A stretch of DNA of 64,000 nt. It comes from Chloroflexota bacterium. Its GTDB lineage: Bacteria; Chloroflexota; Dehalococcoidia; Lucifugimonadales; UBA3495. Made by a program: the position numbers and the translations under genes. The stretch is from contig JAPPMU010000033.1 in the NCBI GenBank assembly GCA_028873965.1, positions 1 to 64,000 on the forward strand, in the 5' to 3' direction. Of this stretch, positions 1 to 8,125 are shown piece by piece (the first letter of the stretch is position 1; every line of letters begins with the position of its first letter). The notes under the pieces are model-generated. The model was not told where the DNA came from. It was given only the letters and a program-made list of their open reading frames with translations, and did no database searches.

Positions 1-228
1 ACCGAAAGATTAGCCCCTTGATTATGGATCAGCAAGCCATTTTGTTAGGGGTTCTAAGGACCTCCTCGCTTGGAACGGGTGAGAGCCGACACATGGACAC
101 GCCGATAAGGCTTTTCGAATGCTTCAGGATATCGGATGTTGGTCATATATCTCTCCTGTCGCTGAATATGACGTATGTAGGACAACCGAAGCGCAAATTG
201 TTCGGTTAAGTCTATTGTAAGATAAGTA

Positions 229-250
229 GGGGAGAATAATTATTCTCCCC
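229..250. terminator. Perfect 22-bp palindrome, possible terminator
   Basis: GGGGAGAATAA is followed directly by its exact reverse complement. As RNA it could form an 11-bp hairpin with GC-rich base and AU-rich tip. It lies downstream of the minus-strand genes, so it may end their transcripts, but there is no long T-run on either side. A protein-binding operator is the alternative. Confidence 0.4.
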
Positions 251-272
251 TGATTGTTGCCGCAAGTCAGCT

Positions 273-309
273 TCGCCTACAGGAAGGCAAACTGCTCGTA
301 GTCTCCGTG
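273..309 (-). repeat. Near-copy of the DUF1501 gene 3' end
   Basis: About 37 bp resemble 583-619 with few mismatches. Positions 583-619 encode the last residues (HGDYEQFAFL) and stop of the DUF1501 protein. The copy lies 3' of the small membrane-protein gene, so that gene is bracketed by direct repeats of the DUF1501 tail. This suggests insertion or a duplication with partial loss. Confidence 0.6.
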
Positions 310-340
310 AGCGTGGGACGGCCGACCACACGGATGCGGA

Positions 341-556
341 TTATGCCCAGAATCGCAAGGCCACATTGAGGGCCACCAAGACGATGCCCAAGACGGCAAG
401 CCCACCGGCAACCCAGCTGCGCAGAGAGGCGATTTCACCCTTGACTTCAGCTTTGGTGGCGGCAATTTCGCCTTTGACTTCGGCAACGTCGGCTTTGGTA
501 GCCAGGTGCTCAGCACCCCCCTCCAGCCGGCTTACCCGTTCCTCCAGGCTCGTCAT
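341..556 (-). CDS. Small coiled-coil, single-pass membrane protein
   Basis: This 71-residue protein has a good start: AAAGGAG lies 6 nt before the ATG. Residues 1-45 are charged and heptad-like, with the near-repeats ATKADVAEVKGEI and ATKAEVKGEI, consistent with a coiled coil. Residues 48-69 form one hydrophobic transmembrane segment ending in RFWA. The design resembles small XhlA-like or DUF1640-like membrane-anchored coiled coils, but I cannot assign a family. It lies just downstream of the DUF1501 gene on the same strand and is bracketed by two copies of that gene's 3' end. Function unknown. Confidence 0.6.
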   Translation of the reverse strand: MTSLEERVSRLEGGAEHLATKADVAEVKGEIAATKAEVKGEIASLRSWVAGGLAVLGIVLVALNVALRFWA

Positions 557-586
557 ATCGTCTCCTTTGACACCCGGCGGAGTCGC

Positions 587-1714
587 CTACAGGAAGGCGA
601 ACTGCTCGTAGTCGCCGTGGACGATGGGGATGGGATCCAGCTCCAGCCAGCGGTTGAGGATGGTGGCGTAGGTGGAGCGGAAGTCGTTGGTGAAGTGCAG
701 GTCGCCTTCGGAATGGTCCTCGGGACGCAGGGACGGGTACTCGGCGTAGAGGCCGCCGTTGACCGACCCGCCGATGACGAAGGCCACGCCGCCGGAACCG
801 TGGTCGGTGCCGGTGCCGTTGTCCTTGATGCGCCGGCCGAACTCGGAGAAGACCAGGATCAGCGTGTCGTCCAGCATCCCGTGCTCATCCAGGTCGCTGG
901 TGAAGTCGGAGATGGCGGTGGACACGTCGGTCCACAGCTTGTGGTGGGCGGGAAGCTCGTTGCTGTGGGTGTCGAAACTGCCGTGCATCGTGTAATAGAT
1001 GCGGGTGCCCAGGTCGGCGGACATCACCTGCGCCATGTTCCGCAGCGACTGGCTGATGGGCGTGTCGGCGTATTCGACGGTGGACGAGTACACCTCGGGG
1101 GCGCTGCGGAGCCGGTCGGCGCCCTTGAGGGCGTTGGAGCCGGTCTCGGACAGCACCTGGGCCACAATGTCCTTGCTCTCGGTGGGGCCGTAGATGCGGC
1201 TGAATGCCTCCAGGGCGTACTGGCGGGACTTCTCATCCTGGATGTCGGGCATCAGGCCGTAGGTCTCCAGGTTGGCTACCGACGCCACCGGAACGCCCTT
1301 GCAGACCAGGGCCCGCGGGAGGCCGCGGCCGAAGTTCACGCCGGTCAGCACGTTCTCGCCTCGGGCGTCCAGGTCGCGGATGGCCGCGCCCAGCCAGCCC
1401 TCGGCGCCGATCTTCTCGGACTCGGCGGTGTACCAGACATCGCGGGAGCGGAAGTGAGAGCGGTTGGGATTGGGGTAGCCGATGCCGTTGATGATGCCGA
1501 TCTTCCCCTGGTCCCAGAGGTGCTTCATGGGCGCCAGGCTGGGGTTGAAGCCGACCTCGCCGTCCAGGTGCAGCACGTCGCCCTCGGGGATGCCGACGTT
1601 GTTGCGGAAGTCGTAGTAGAGGGGGTTGTTGTAGGGGATGACGGTGTTCAGGGCGTCGTTGCCGCCCTGGAGCTCAATCACCACTACCGACCTTTCCTTC
1701 TTGGTGGAAGTCAT
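587..1714 (-). CDS. DUF1501 family protein
   Basis: The 375-residue protein matches DUF1501, a family in the alkaline-phosphatase/sulfatase-like fold whose members are generally uncharacterised. Visible family features are an N-terminal strand followed by GGNDALNTVIPY (about residues 18-29), MHGSFDTH near residue 240, and SEFGRR...GTDHGSGG near residues 280-300, where family metal-site-like residues fall. GGAGG precedes the ATG. No Tat or Sec signal is present, unlike many relatives, so this copy looks cytoplasmic. The DUF1800 gene lies one gene upstream on the same strand; DUF1501 and DUF1800 commonly occur together. Family assignment is firm, function unknown. Confidence 0.88.
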   Translation of the reverse strand: MTSTKKERSVVVIELQGGNDALNTVIPYNNPLYYDFRNNVGIPEGDVLHLDGEVGFNPSLAPMKHLWDQGKIGIINGIGYPNPNRSHFRSRDVWYTAESEKIGAEGWLGAAIRDLDARGENVLTGVNFGRGLPRALVCKGVPVASVANLETYGLMPDIQDEKSRQYALEAFSRIYGPTESKDIVAQVLSETGSNALKGADRLRSAPEVYSSTVEYADTPISQSLRNMAQVMSADLGTRIYYTMHGSFDTHSNELPAHHKLWTDVSTAISDFTSDLDEHGMLDDTLILVFSEFGRRIKDNGTGTDHGSGGVAFVIGGSVNGGLYAEYPSLRPEDHSEGDLHFTNDFRSTYATILNRWLELDPIPIVHGDYEQFAFL

Positions 1715-1749
1715 CGGGTTGTCCTCCTGTTGGGGTCTGCCGGGCCTGC

Positions 1750-1797
1750 TGGATTACTAGGAGATTGCCACGCTACGCTCGCAATGACTAGGGTATG
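1750..1797. repeat. Fragment of family-B palindromic element
   Basis: The stretch contains AGATTGCCACGCTACGCTCG and CAATGAC, which match the right inner arm of the family-B elements elsewhere in the window (for example 10477-10614). The CGTACCC termini are missing, so this is a truncated copy between the DUF1501 and NHL genes. Confidence 0.6.
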
Positions 1798-1808
1798 TTG
1801 GCCTTTTC

Positions 1809-1907
1809 CGTCATTCCGGCGAAAGCCGGAATCCAGTGAGTACAAATATTGTCAACATTCTGATGGCAATGATTTTCCTGGGTTCCTGCTTTCGCAGGAA
1901 CGACGGG
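1809..1907. repeat. Family-A paired palindrome
   Basis: Two imperfect palindromes face each other: CGTCATTCCGGCGAAAGCCG (continuing GAATCCAG) at the left and CCTGGGTTCCTGCTTTCGC (continuing AGGAACGACGG) at the right, separated by about 40 bp of AT-richer sequence. The same paired arrangement recurs at 4551, 8013, 47392, 57317 and 61024. It lies between genes and could fold into a long hairpin. Confidence 0.75.
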
Positions 1908-1931
1908 GTATTTTCCAAATGTCAGCACTAC

Positions 1932-2969
1932 CTACGCGGCGGCGCGGGCGGGCTGATATACCTGGATGCGGTGCCGGTTGCTTTCGGTGACGTACAGGTT
2001 CCCGTCACGGTCCAGTTTGACCGACACGGGAGACCAGAAATACTTTTCGATGTGGGAGGACTCTTCGTGGGGCTCGTCCACGAAGTAATCGATTTCGGGC
2101 TCCAGGTTGGCCCGGGAGCGGGCGTCCCCCTCCTCGACGTTGACGGACAGAAAGTTGGCGGCCCAGGCCGACAGCGTGGCCTCGCCGCGGAGTTTCTGGA
2201 CGAAACCGCCGTTGGAGTCCAGTACCTGCACCCGCTCGTTGCCCCAGTCGGCCACGTAGATGTAGCCGGCAGGGTCCACGGCGACGCCGGAGGGCCGGTG
2301 AAACTCGCCGTCGCCACGCCCGGAGGTTCCGAAGGACGCCAGGTGTTCGCCGTCGGATGAGAACTTCTGGATGCGGTCGTTGCCCCAGTCGGCCACGAAG
2401 ACGTTGCCGTCGGCGCCAACCGTGATCCCCCAGGGCAGGTTCAGCTGCGCGGGGCCGTCCCCCTGACCTCCGAAGGCGAGCAGGAACCGACCGTCGGCGG
2501 TGAACTTCTGCACCCGGTGGTTGTAGGTATCGGCGACGTAGAGGTTGTCGTCGGCGTTGAAGGCGAGGCCCGACGGGGTGTCCAGCTGGCCTTCAGCGGA
2601 GCCGTGTTCGCCCCAGACGGACAGCAGCGCGCCCTCGCGGTCAAACACCGAGATGCGGTGTGTGGCCTCGTCGCTGACGTAAACGCGGCCCCGGCTGTCC
2701 AGTGTGCAGGCCGAGGGCCAGACGAACTGGCCGGGGGATCGGCCGTAGGCGGCGAAGGTGCCGTAGTACTCGCTGTCGATGTCGCACATGGTGACGCGGA
2801 CGCCGCGGGTGACGTTTTCCAGCGACCGGTTGGCGACGTACATCCGGCCATCATCGGCGATGGCGGTGTCCATGGGATAGTAGAAACCGCGGCCCTCCAT
2901 GGTCGTCATGCCCAGGGTCATGCGGTATTCGAGGAGCTTGATCTCCGGTATGTCTTGGACTGAGGTCAT
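1932..2969 (-). CDS. NHL-repeat beta-propeller protein
   Basis: The 345-residue protein is built almost wholly of NHL repeats. Blade motifs include VYVSDEATHRISVF, LYVADTYNHRVQKF, VFVADWGNDRIQKF, IYVADWGNERVQVL and LYVTESNRHRIQVY, preceded by weaker MYVANRS, giving about six blades. No signal peptide or extra catalytic domain is seen. NHL propellers act as binding scaffolds or, in some families, lyases/lactonases; nothing here decides which. It lies between DUF1501 and DUF1800 on the same strand, so the three may be co-transcribed, although repeats separate them. Other NHL proteins lie at 60128 and 63591. Confidence 0.85.
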   Translation of the reverse strand: MTSVQDIPEIKLLEYRMTLGMTTMEGRGFYYPMDTAIADDGRMYVANRSLENVTRGVRVTMCDIDSEYYGTFAAYGRSPGQFVWPSACTLDSRGRVYVSDEATHRISVFDREGALLSVWGEHGSAEGQLDTPSGLAFNADDNLYVADTYNHRVQKFTADGRFLLAFGGQGDGPAQLNLPWGITVGADGNVFVADWGNDRIQKFSSDGEHLASFGTSGRGDGEFHRPSGVAVDPAGYIYVADWGNERVQVLDSNGGFVQKLRGEATLSAWAANFLSVNVEEGDARSRANLEPEIDYFVDEPHEESSHIEKYFWSPVSVKLDRDGNLYVTESNRHRIQVYQPARAAA

Positions 2970-2989
2970 GGTTTGTACATCCTTGGGAA

Positions 2990-3105
2990 TTGTCTGAATC
3001 AGGATTTACCGGATTGAAGGATTTGCCGGATTAGGTGTTTTTCATCATGGGATGGCTTCAATCCTGTCAATCCGATAATCCTGACAATCCTGCTTCTGAC
3101 AATCC
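2990..3105. repeat. Family-C palindromic element (variant)
   Basis: A long imperfect inverted repeat: TGTCTGAATCAGGATTTACC on the left is answered by CCTGACAATCCTGCTTCTGA on the right, with internal GGATT/AATCC motifs. It belongs to the same broad family as 8610, 11076, 49420 and 61914, and fills the gap between the NHL and DUF1800 genes. Confidence 0.7.
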
Positions 3106-3108
3106 TTA

Positions 3109-4524
3109 CTAGGCCCGCTGGAACTCGTGGGTTGACGCCACCATCTGGAGCACTTCGGCGATGCGGTCGTGGCCGGCGTCGTCGGGCGTGCCCACCACGG
3201 AGGCGAAGTCCACCAACTCGCGGCGGGTATCCTCGGACACCTGGATCGCGCCCACCTGGTCCAGGCAGGCGTCGACGAGCATTTCCGGCGACACGGCCGA
3301 CGGTGTCTCGGCGATGCGTTCGACCATGGCGCTGACGCCGGGCTTGGCGGTATTGCCCAGCTGCTGGGAGGCGAAGTTGATGCGCTCCACCAGCGAGCCG
3401 GTGTCGATCCAGTCGGTGCCCTGGTGCCAACCCTCCACGCTGGGCGGGTTATTGAGGAATTGCCCCATGAACACCGCCTGCTGGTAGCGGTCCAGTATCT
3501 CCTTGCGGGGACGGTCGAACTCTCCGGTCAGGCGCAGCACGCCGGCCACCAGCTCGACGGGGCTCTTCACCTTGCGGTACCAGGATGCCTCATCCTTGAA
3601 GAACTCGGCGTTGAACAACGCTCGAAGCATGGCGGCGATGTTGTAGCCGCTGTCGAAGTAGGCCCGGACCAGCAGGTCGATGGCCGCCGGGTCCTGGGGC
3701 TCGGTATAGGGCCACTCGGGTACGGGCGGCTCGTCGGCCACGAAGAAACTGTACATGTGCCGGGCGATGAAGCGGGCGGTGGCTTCCTGCTGGCAGATGA
3801 TGTCAACGATGTCGTCGCCGTTGAACTGCCCGCGCTGGCCCAGGAACTCCTTGTCGCCAAAGTCGTGGTCCTCTTCCTGAAACTCGAAGTGCCAGGAGAT
3901 GCGACCGTAGGGCCAGTCGGAGTCGCGCATGGAGCGCAGTTCCATGTACTCGCGGTTGCCCAGGGTCCAGCCGGTGAAGGCGCGGGCACACTCCTGGACG
4001 TCCTGCTCGGTGTAGTTGCCGACGCCCATGGAGAAGAGCTCCAGCAGTTCCCGGCCGTAGTTCTCGTTGATGGCGTCCTTGTGGTTGTCCTGGTTGTCCA
4101 GCCAGATGATCATGGCCGGGTCCCGGGAGAGCTCCACCAGCAGGTCGCGGAAGCTGCCCATGCCCCGGTAGCGGAACATGCGGACCTGATCGGAAAGAGC
4201 CTTGCCGTGGATGACCTTGGGGTAGCCGGTGGCGAAGATGCCGTGCCAGAACAGGGCGACCTTCTCGCGCAGCGGCGTGGACGTGCTGGCCATGCGGTAC
4301 AGCCAGTTCTCGCCGGAACCCAGGGTGCCCATCATGCCGGACAGTTCGGGGTGGAATCGACGGATCAGGTCGTCCCCCATGCGCTGCTCGTTGCTGTGGT
4401 CGAGAAGCCGCTCCACGGTGGCTTCATAGCCCTGGGCGGCGTGGGCCTCCAGCTGTTCGCGGGTGGCGCCGAAGCCGGCGCGCCGCATCAGGTGGCCGAT
4501 AAGTTCTACATCGCGGTTTGCCAT
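3109..4524 (-). CDS. DUF1800 family protein
   Basis: The 471-residue protein matches DUF1800. It opens with IGHLMRRAGFGAT, typical of the family N-terminus, then LREKVALFWHGIFAT, the core NENYGRELLELFSMG, and YTEQDVQECARAFTGWTL. I start at 4524 (MANRDVEL), where a GGGGG-rich ribosome site precedes the ATG. The frame extends upstream to 4599, but that extension translates the palindromic repeat and should be excluded. DUF1800 is often coupled to DUF1501, as here (587-1714). No signal peptide. Biochemical role unknown. Confidence 0.88.
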   Translation of the reverse strand: MANRDVELIGHLMRRAGFGATREQLEAHAAQGYEATVERLLDHSNEQRMGDDLIRRFHPELSGMMGTLGSGENWLYRMASTSTPLREKVALFWHGIFATGYPKVIHGKALSDQVRMFRYRGMGSFRDLLVELSRDPAMIIWLDNQDNHKDAINENYGRELLELFSMGVGNYTEQDVQECARAFTGWTLGNREYMELRSMRDSDWPYGRISWHFEFQEEDHDFGDKEFLGQRGQFNGDDIVDIICQQEATARFIARHMYSFFVADEPPVPEWPYTEPQDPAAIDLLVRAYFDSGYNIAAMLRALFNAEFFKDEASWYRKVKSPVELVAGVLRLTGEFDRPRKEILDRYQQAVFMGQFLNNPPSVEGWHQGTDWIDTGSLVERINFASQQLGNTAKPGVSAMVERIAETPSAVSPEMLVDACLDQVGAIQVSEDTRRELVDFASVVGTPDDAGHDRIAEVLQMVASTHEFQRA

Positions 4525-4550
4525 AATTTTTGCCCCCTCTGAACCTGTCC

Positions 4551-4629
4551 CGTCATTCCCGCGAACGCGGGAATCCAAGACGGTTTCGCTGCGCCGCACA
4601 CTGGATTCCGGCTTTCGCCGGAATGACGG
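4551..4629. repeat. Family-A paired palindrome
   Basis: CGTCATTCCCGCGAACGCGG (continuing GAATCCA) is paired with CTGGATTCCGGCTTTCGCCG (continuing GAATGACGG) about 20 bp later. It fills the short gap between the DUF1800 and GMC genes and would be transcribed in the DUF1800 leader. Confidence 0.75.
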
Positions 4630-4660
4630 ATGAAGCGCCGGAATGATGGGTAAAGTGTTG

Positions 4661-6208
4661 CTAATTCCCTTGCAGCATGAGTTCGGAGACGCGCTCGCCG
4701 ATCATCATGGTGGTGACGTTGGTGTTGGCGCGGATGCAGTCGGGCATGATGGACGCATCCACCACGCGCAGGTTCTGCACGCCCTTGACCCGGCCCTGCT
4801 GGTCCACTACCGCCATGGGATCGGAGTCGGGTCCCATCTTGCAGGTGCACGAGATGTGCTGCGCGGTGGAAACGTTGCTCCGCAGCCAGTGATCCAGGGC
4901 CTCGTCGGTCTCAAGATCGGAGTCCAGCGGCTCGGTGCGCTCCTGGATGATGTCGGCAAAGTCGCCGTGCTTGCCCAGTTCCACGGCGATGCGCACACCG
5001 TCGCGCAGACGCTTCCGGTCGAACTCCTCGGTCAGGTAGTTGTAGTCCAGGTAGGGCTGCTGGTGCGGGTCGGTGGACTGGAGCCGCAGCTCGCCGGCGC
5101 CCACGGCCAGGTAGATGGACACCGAGGCGCGGATGCCCAGTGGCTCCATGCGGTCGCCGCCCCGGATCACCTGCTCGGTGGCGAAGGACGAGAAGATCAT
5201 GATCATGTCGTTGCGCAGGTCGGACCCTTCGGCCGTGTATTTCAAGCACGTCTGGATGCGGGGCGCAAACCCGTCGAGATCGAATCCGGGCTTGGTCCGC
5301 CAGGTGACGGGCACGATGGGGTGGTCGCGGAGGTTCTGGCCGACGCCGGGGCTGTCGTGCACCACGGGGATGCCCAGGCTGCGCAGGTGCTCGGCGGGGC
5401 CCACGCCGGAGAGCATGAGCAGCTGCGGAGACGCGATGGCGCCGCCGCTGAGGATGATCTGGTCGCTTTCAACGGTGAATACGTCGCCGCCGCTTTCCAC
5501 CACCACGCCGGTGGCCCGGTTCCCGTCGAACAGGACGCGATGCACCGTGCAGTTGGGGCGCAGGGTCAGGTTCAAACGATGGCGCGCCGGGTCCAGATAA
5601 CCCAGGGCGGTGCTCCAGCGGATGCCGTTTGGGTTGTTGAAAGGCGTGGGTCCGACGCCGGTGGAGTCGGGGCTGTTGTGGTCGTCGGTATGCGGGAAAC
5701 CGTAAGCGCGGGCGGCGTTGTAGAAGGCGGTTTGAGCCGGGAGCCATTCCTCGCGCTTGAAACGGCGGGCGACGATGGGGCCGTCGTTGCCGTGGAAGTC
5801 ATCGGAGAAATCGGTGTCGGTTTCCAGGCGGCGGAAGCATCCCAGCAGGTTCTGAAAGCTCCACTGGTCGTTGCCCATGGCGGCCCAGCCGTCGTAGTCC
5901 TCGGGGACGCCGCGCAGGAACATCTGGCCGTTGATGGCGCTGGAGCCGCCGGTGACCTTGCCGCGGGGCACCATGATCTCGGGGTTCTCGGCGGTGCCGT
6001 GCCCGGTGAACTGCCAGTTGTGGTCGCTGGTCATGACGTCGGTGGCGGTGGCGTAGCCGAACTTCACCTCGTCGGGCAGGTGCTCGAAGTTGGGGTAGTC
6101 GGGACCGGCCTCAAGCAAAAGCACCGAAGTGCTGGGGTCCTCGCTCAGGCGGGTGGCCATGATGGAACCGGCAGAGCCGGCGCCGATGACGATGTAGTCG
6201 TACTTCAC
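4661..6208 (-). CDS. GMC-family FAD oxidoreductase
   Basis: The enzyme belongs to the glucose-methanol-choline oxidoreductases, which oxidise alcohols using FAD. The N-terminus carries the Rossmann motif VIGAGSAGSIMATRL ending in LLLEAG. The GMC signature GKVTGGSSAINGQMFLRG follows near residue 85. The catalytic pair lies in QHISCTCKMG (His near 451) and RANTNVTTMM (Asn near 496). I choose the GTG at 6208, with GGAGGATC just upstream, giving 515 residues; a 55-codon upstream extension lacks family sequence. Closest in style to choline or alcohol dehydrogenases, but the substrate cannot be read from sequence. No signal peptide, so it is cytoplasmic. Confidence 0.9.
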   Translation of the reverse strand: MKYDYIVIGAGSAGSIMATRLSEDPSTSVLLLEAGPDYPNFEHLPDEVKFGYATATDVMTSDHNWQFTGHGTAENPEIMVPRGKVTGGSSAINGQMFLRGVPEDYDGWAAMGNDQWSFQNLLGCFRRLETDTDFSDDFHGNDGPIVARRFKREEWLPAQTAFYNAARAYGFPHTDDHNSPDSTGVGPTPFNNPNGIRWSTALGYLDPARHRLNLTLRPNCTVHRVLFDGNRATGVVVESGGDVFTVESDQIILSGGAIASPQLLMLSGVGPAEHLRSLGIPVVHDSPGVGQNLRDHPIVPVTWRTKPGFDLDGFAPRIQTCLKYTAEGSDLRNDMIMIFSSFATEQVIRGGDRMEPLGIRASVSIYLAVGAGELRLQSTDPHQQPYLDYNYLTEEFDRKRLRDGVRIAVELGKHGDFADIIQERTEPLDSDLETDEALDHWLRSNVSTAQHISCTCKMGPDSDPMAVVDQQGRVKGVQNLRVVDASIMPDCIRANTNVTTMMIGERVSELMLQGN

Positions 6209-6345
6209 AACGATCCTCCACGGGTCGGGGGAGTCAGGTTTCAGGAGAATGCGGGTGCAGTTTGGCAGGTTTCCGCAATGATACTGGAAAAGGCGGGGCA
6301 GTTCCAGATTGCCGGAGGCGTCCAAACCGGGAGCGATCGGCTCTG

Positions 6346-6351
6346 TATAAT
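6346..6351 (+). promoter_or_regulatory. -10 box upstream of RHH-like gene
   Basis: TATAAT preceded by TCTG lies 33 nt before the ATG at 6385. No good -35 box is seen at the usual spacing. The site would give a leader of about 25 nt that includes the GGAGGG ribosome site. Confidence 0.45.
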
Positions 6352-6384
6352 GAAGCGATCGGAGCCACGGCAACGGAGGGCAGC

Positions 6385-6654
6385 ATGGAGAAGGTAAACC
6401 TGTACGCGGATCGTCGTCTGGTGGACGCCGTGCGGTGCCGTGCGCTGGAAGAAAAGACGGGCTTGAACGAGCTGTTTCGCCAATGGATGGTGGATTACCT
6501 GGGTGGCGAAGAGGCGGCGGAGCAGGCCATCGCGGACACGCCGGCGCTGCACAAAGCGCAGGTGGAACGGGCCATGGCCGCTGTCGAGGAGTTGCAAAAA
6601 TTTATCGACACCAGTGGTCCCAAACCCACGCGAGACGAAATGAATGCCCGCTGA
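6385..6654 (+). CDS. Small ribbon-helix-helix-like protein
   Basis: This 89-residue protein starts at an ATG preceded by GGAGGG. Its N-terminus (KVNLYADRRLVDAVRCRALE, then a second helix) has the strand-helix-helix layout of ribbon-helix-helix DNA-binding proteins, which include many antitoxins. The C-terminal half is helical and charged. The following gene begins 11 nt after the stop, so the two are probably co-transcribed. If this is an antitoxin-type regulator it could control its own operon, but family membership rests on pattern alone. Confidence 0.6.
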   Translation: MEKVNLYADRRLVDAVRCRALEEKTGLNELFRQWMVDYLGGEEAAEQAIADTPALHKAQVERAMAAVEELQKFIDTSGPKPTRDEMNAR

Positions 6655-6665
6655 GGAGCAACACA

Positions 6666-7580
6666 TTGAGCGACGTTAACGAAGCCGCAGACGTAGCCGA
6701 AAAAATGGCTCCGCTTGTTATCAGAATACTTGCCCATCTTCCGACCCCGTGGAAAGGTAAACGACCTCAGCAGCCCTCGGATCAACAGATGCCGAGTACG
6801 GACGTAGCGGCAATCAAGGAGTTGCAAGAGAGCGGCCTTCAGGTCGCCTATTACAAAGGGGCTGCGATTGAAGTTGAAGCGTTTCAGCAGGCACAGGACA
6901 AGGAGGCCAATAGATTAGCCTCGAATGCGCTAAACACAGCCTCGATGATTGATCCCGATTTGGATTGGACAAAGGAAGATGTGGATGCCCTCGACGCAGA
7001 GTTTCTGCACCGGTGGGCTTTGGAGGCCAGCAACGTCTCCGACGAAACACTACAAATGCTGTGGGCGAAGTTGTTAGAAGGTGAGCTCAATTCTCCGGGC
7101 AGTGTGTCAAACGATACAATGTCAATCGCACGAGACATGAACAAGGCGCGGGCCGAAGAATTCCGCCTGCTGTGTTCTGCGGCTTTGTACAATTGGGAAG
7201 GCATTCCGTCAATTGTGATTGGATTAGGTAATCCGGGTGGCAACTCGCTCCAACCCTATGGGTTGTCATACAACGTTTTGATGAAACTGGCTCACCACAG
7301 GCTCATCGTGAACGATATGAGCTCGTACCGAACGATAAGCGGAGGCTCTTTGGGCCCGATTTATCCAGTGAAGCATCAAGGAATGTCGTACGTGCTGCGA
7401 GCATCGCCCCAGCACGATGCGGCATCCGGCCTCCGAATAAGCGGCATTTTATTCACCCCTGCCGGTGAAGAGTTAGCCCGCGTAGTGGAGCACATCCCTA
7501 TGCCAGAGTACACGCAGGCCATGATCGAGGATTTGAAGAAAGCCGGCTGGGATGTGCTACCAGTGAACGACGCCTCATAA
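6666..7580 (+). CDS. DUF2806-like protein
   Basis: I start at TTG 6666, with GAGGA upstream, giving 304 residues. The central part (ALEASNVSDETLQMLWAKLL, then EGELNSPGS and AEEFRLL) resembles DUF2806, a family of unknown function often annotated near phage or defence genes. The N-terminus is a hydrophobic/amphipathic helix followed by a long charged helix. The C-terminal third (about 220-304) has a mixed fold ending with a GEELARVV helix. It follows the RHH-like gene by 11 nt, suggesting a functional pair. No transmembrane helix is evident. Confidence 0.65.
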   Translation: MSDVNEAADVAEKMAPLVIRILAHLPTPWKGKRPQQPSDQQMPSTDVAAIKELQESGLQVAYYKGAAIEVEAFQQAQDKEANRLASNALNTASMIDPDLDWTKEDVDALDAEFLHRWALEASNVSDETLQMLWAKLLEGELNSPGSVSNDTMSIARDMNKARAEEFRLLCSAALYNWEGIPSIVIGLGNPGGNSLQPYGLSYNVLMKLAHHRLIVNDMSSYRTISGGSLGPIYPVKHQGMSYVLRASPQHDAASGLRISGILFTPAGEELARVVEHIPMPEYTQAMIEDLKKAGWDVLPVNDAS

Positions 7581-7588
7581 AGTGGCGG

Positions 7589-7993
7589 CTACGGTGTTTG
7601 GTCGGGCTCCGGTTCCGGCGTGATCCACTCGGAGATGGCGCAGCCCGGTTCGCGCTTGCGCGGAAACTCCCGGCAGACGCGCGGGCGCCGGTCATAGATC
7701 CGGCAGGCCGAGGTGGCCGAGTCGAGCATGGGGCAATGCTCCCCCGGCTGGTCCAAGAACAGCACGTTGCCGCCGCCGTCGGGGGCGCGGCTGACCCTGG
7801 CCTCCGTGCCCAGGCCGGCCGCCGCGCGGTAGAAACCGGTGACCTCGTCGGGGTCCAGCCGCAGGATGATGGGGCCGCGGCAGCACATGGCGCGGCACTC
7901 CTTCATGCAGATGCGGCTGGCATCCTCCGTTGATAGGGTCAGGTCGGACACGGTGGCAGGAGCGCGTGGTCGGGCATGAGCCGACGATGCCAT
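7589..7993 (-). CDS. YkgJ-family cysteine-cluster protein
   Basis: The 134-residue protein carries the YkgJ/CxxCxxCC-type cluster: CMKECRAMCC near residues 29-38, then HCPML, SACRIYDRRPRVCREFP and a later Cys in PGCAIS. Such proteins are predicted to bind zinc or an iron-sulfur cluster, and their role is generally unknown. The spacing of all eight cysteines fits the family. The ribosome site is weak, and an alternative GTG start at 7951 would remove 14 residues. It is convergent with the DUF2806-like gene (9-nt gap). Confidence 0.8.
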   Translation of the reverse strand: MASSAHARPRAPATVSDLTLSTEDASRICMKECRAMCCRGPIILRLDPDEVTGFYRAAAGLGTEARVSRAPDGGGNVLFLDQPGEHCPMLDSATSACRIYDRRPRVCREFPRKREPGCAISEWITPEPEPDQTP

Positions 7994-8012
7994 AGCTTTT
8001 TCAAAGTTTGTC

Positions 8013-8090
8013 CGTCATTCCGGCGCAAGCCGGAATCCAGAGTTCGCTGTGAATAACGACCTATGGGTTCCCGCTTTCGCGGGAACGACG
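8013..8090. repeat. Family-A paired palindrome
   Basis: CGTCATTCCGGCGCAAGCCG (continuing GAATCCAG) is paired with GGGTTCCCGCTTTCGCGGGA (continuing ACGACG) after about 25 bp. It lies between two minus-strand genes, in the region that would be the leader of the YkgJ-type gene. Confidence 0.75.
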
Positions 8091-8125
8091 TCCTGACTTT
8101 GAAGAAGTACGCAGCGGTTCGCGGG

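Larger units (their letters stand above)
1..340. other. Gene-free left edge with a palindrome
   Basis: No convincing gene is visible. A 63-codon open frame at 18-209 lacks a ribosome binding site and recognisable sequence. The stretch is more AT-rich than the rest of the window. It holds a perfect 22-bp palindrome (229-250) and, at 273-309, a near copy of the 3' end of the DUF1501 gene. Confidence 0.5.

Noticed and set aside
18-209. Small open frame at the left edge
   Set aside because: No ribosome site, no recognisable motif and unlike composition of neighbouring genes.
1809-1907. Family-A palindromes as transcription terminators
   Set aside because: They lack T-runs, occur in paired mirrored units and also sit upstream of genes, so they are better treated as dispersed repeats.
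3169-4542. Long plus-strand open frame
   Set aside because: It is antisense to the DUF1800 gene; its Gly/Val/Ala/His-rich translation matches no family and arises from high GC content.
4525-4599. N-terminal extension of the DUF1800 protein
   Set aside because: It would translate a family-A palindrome; the ATG at 4524 has the ribosome site and family start.
4643-6397. 584-codon plus-strand open frame
   Set aside because: It mirrors the GMC oxidoreductase gene and has the same low-complexity signature of an antisense shadow.
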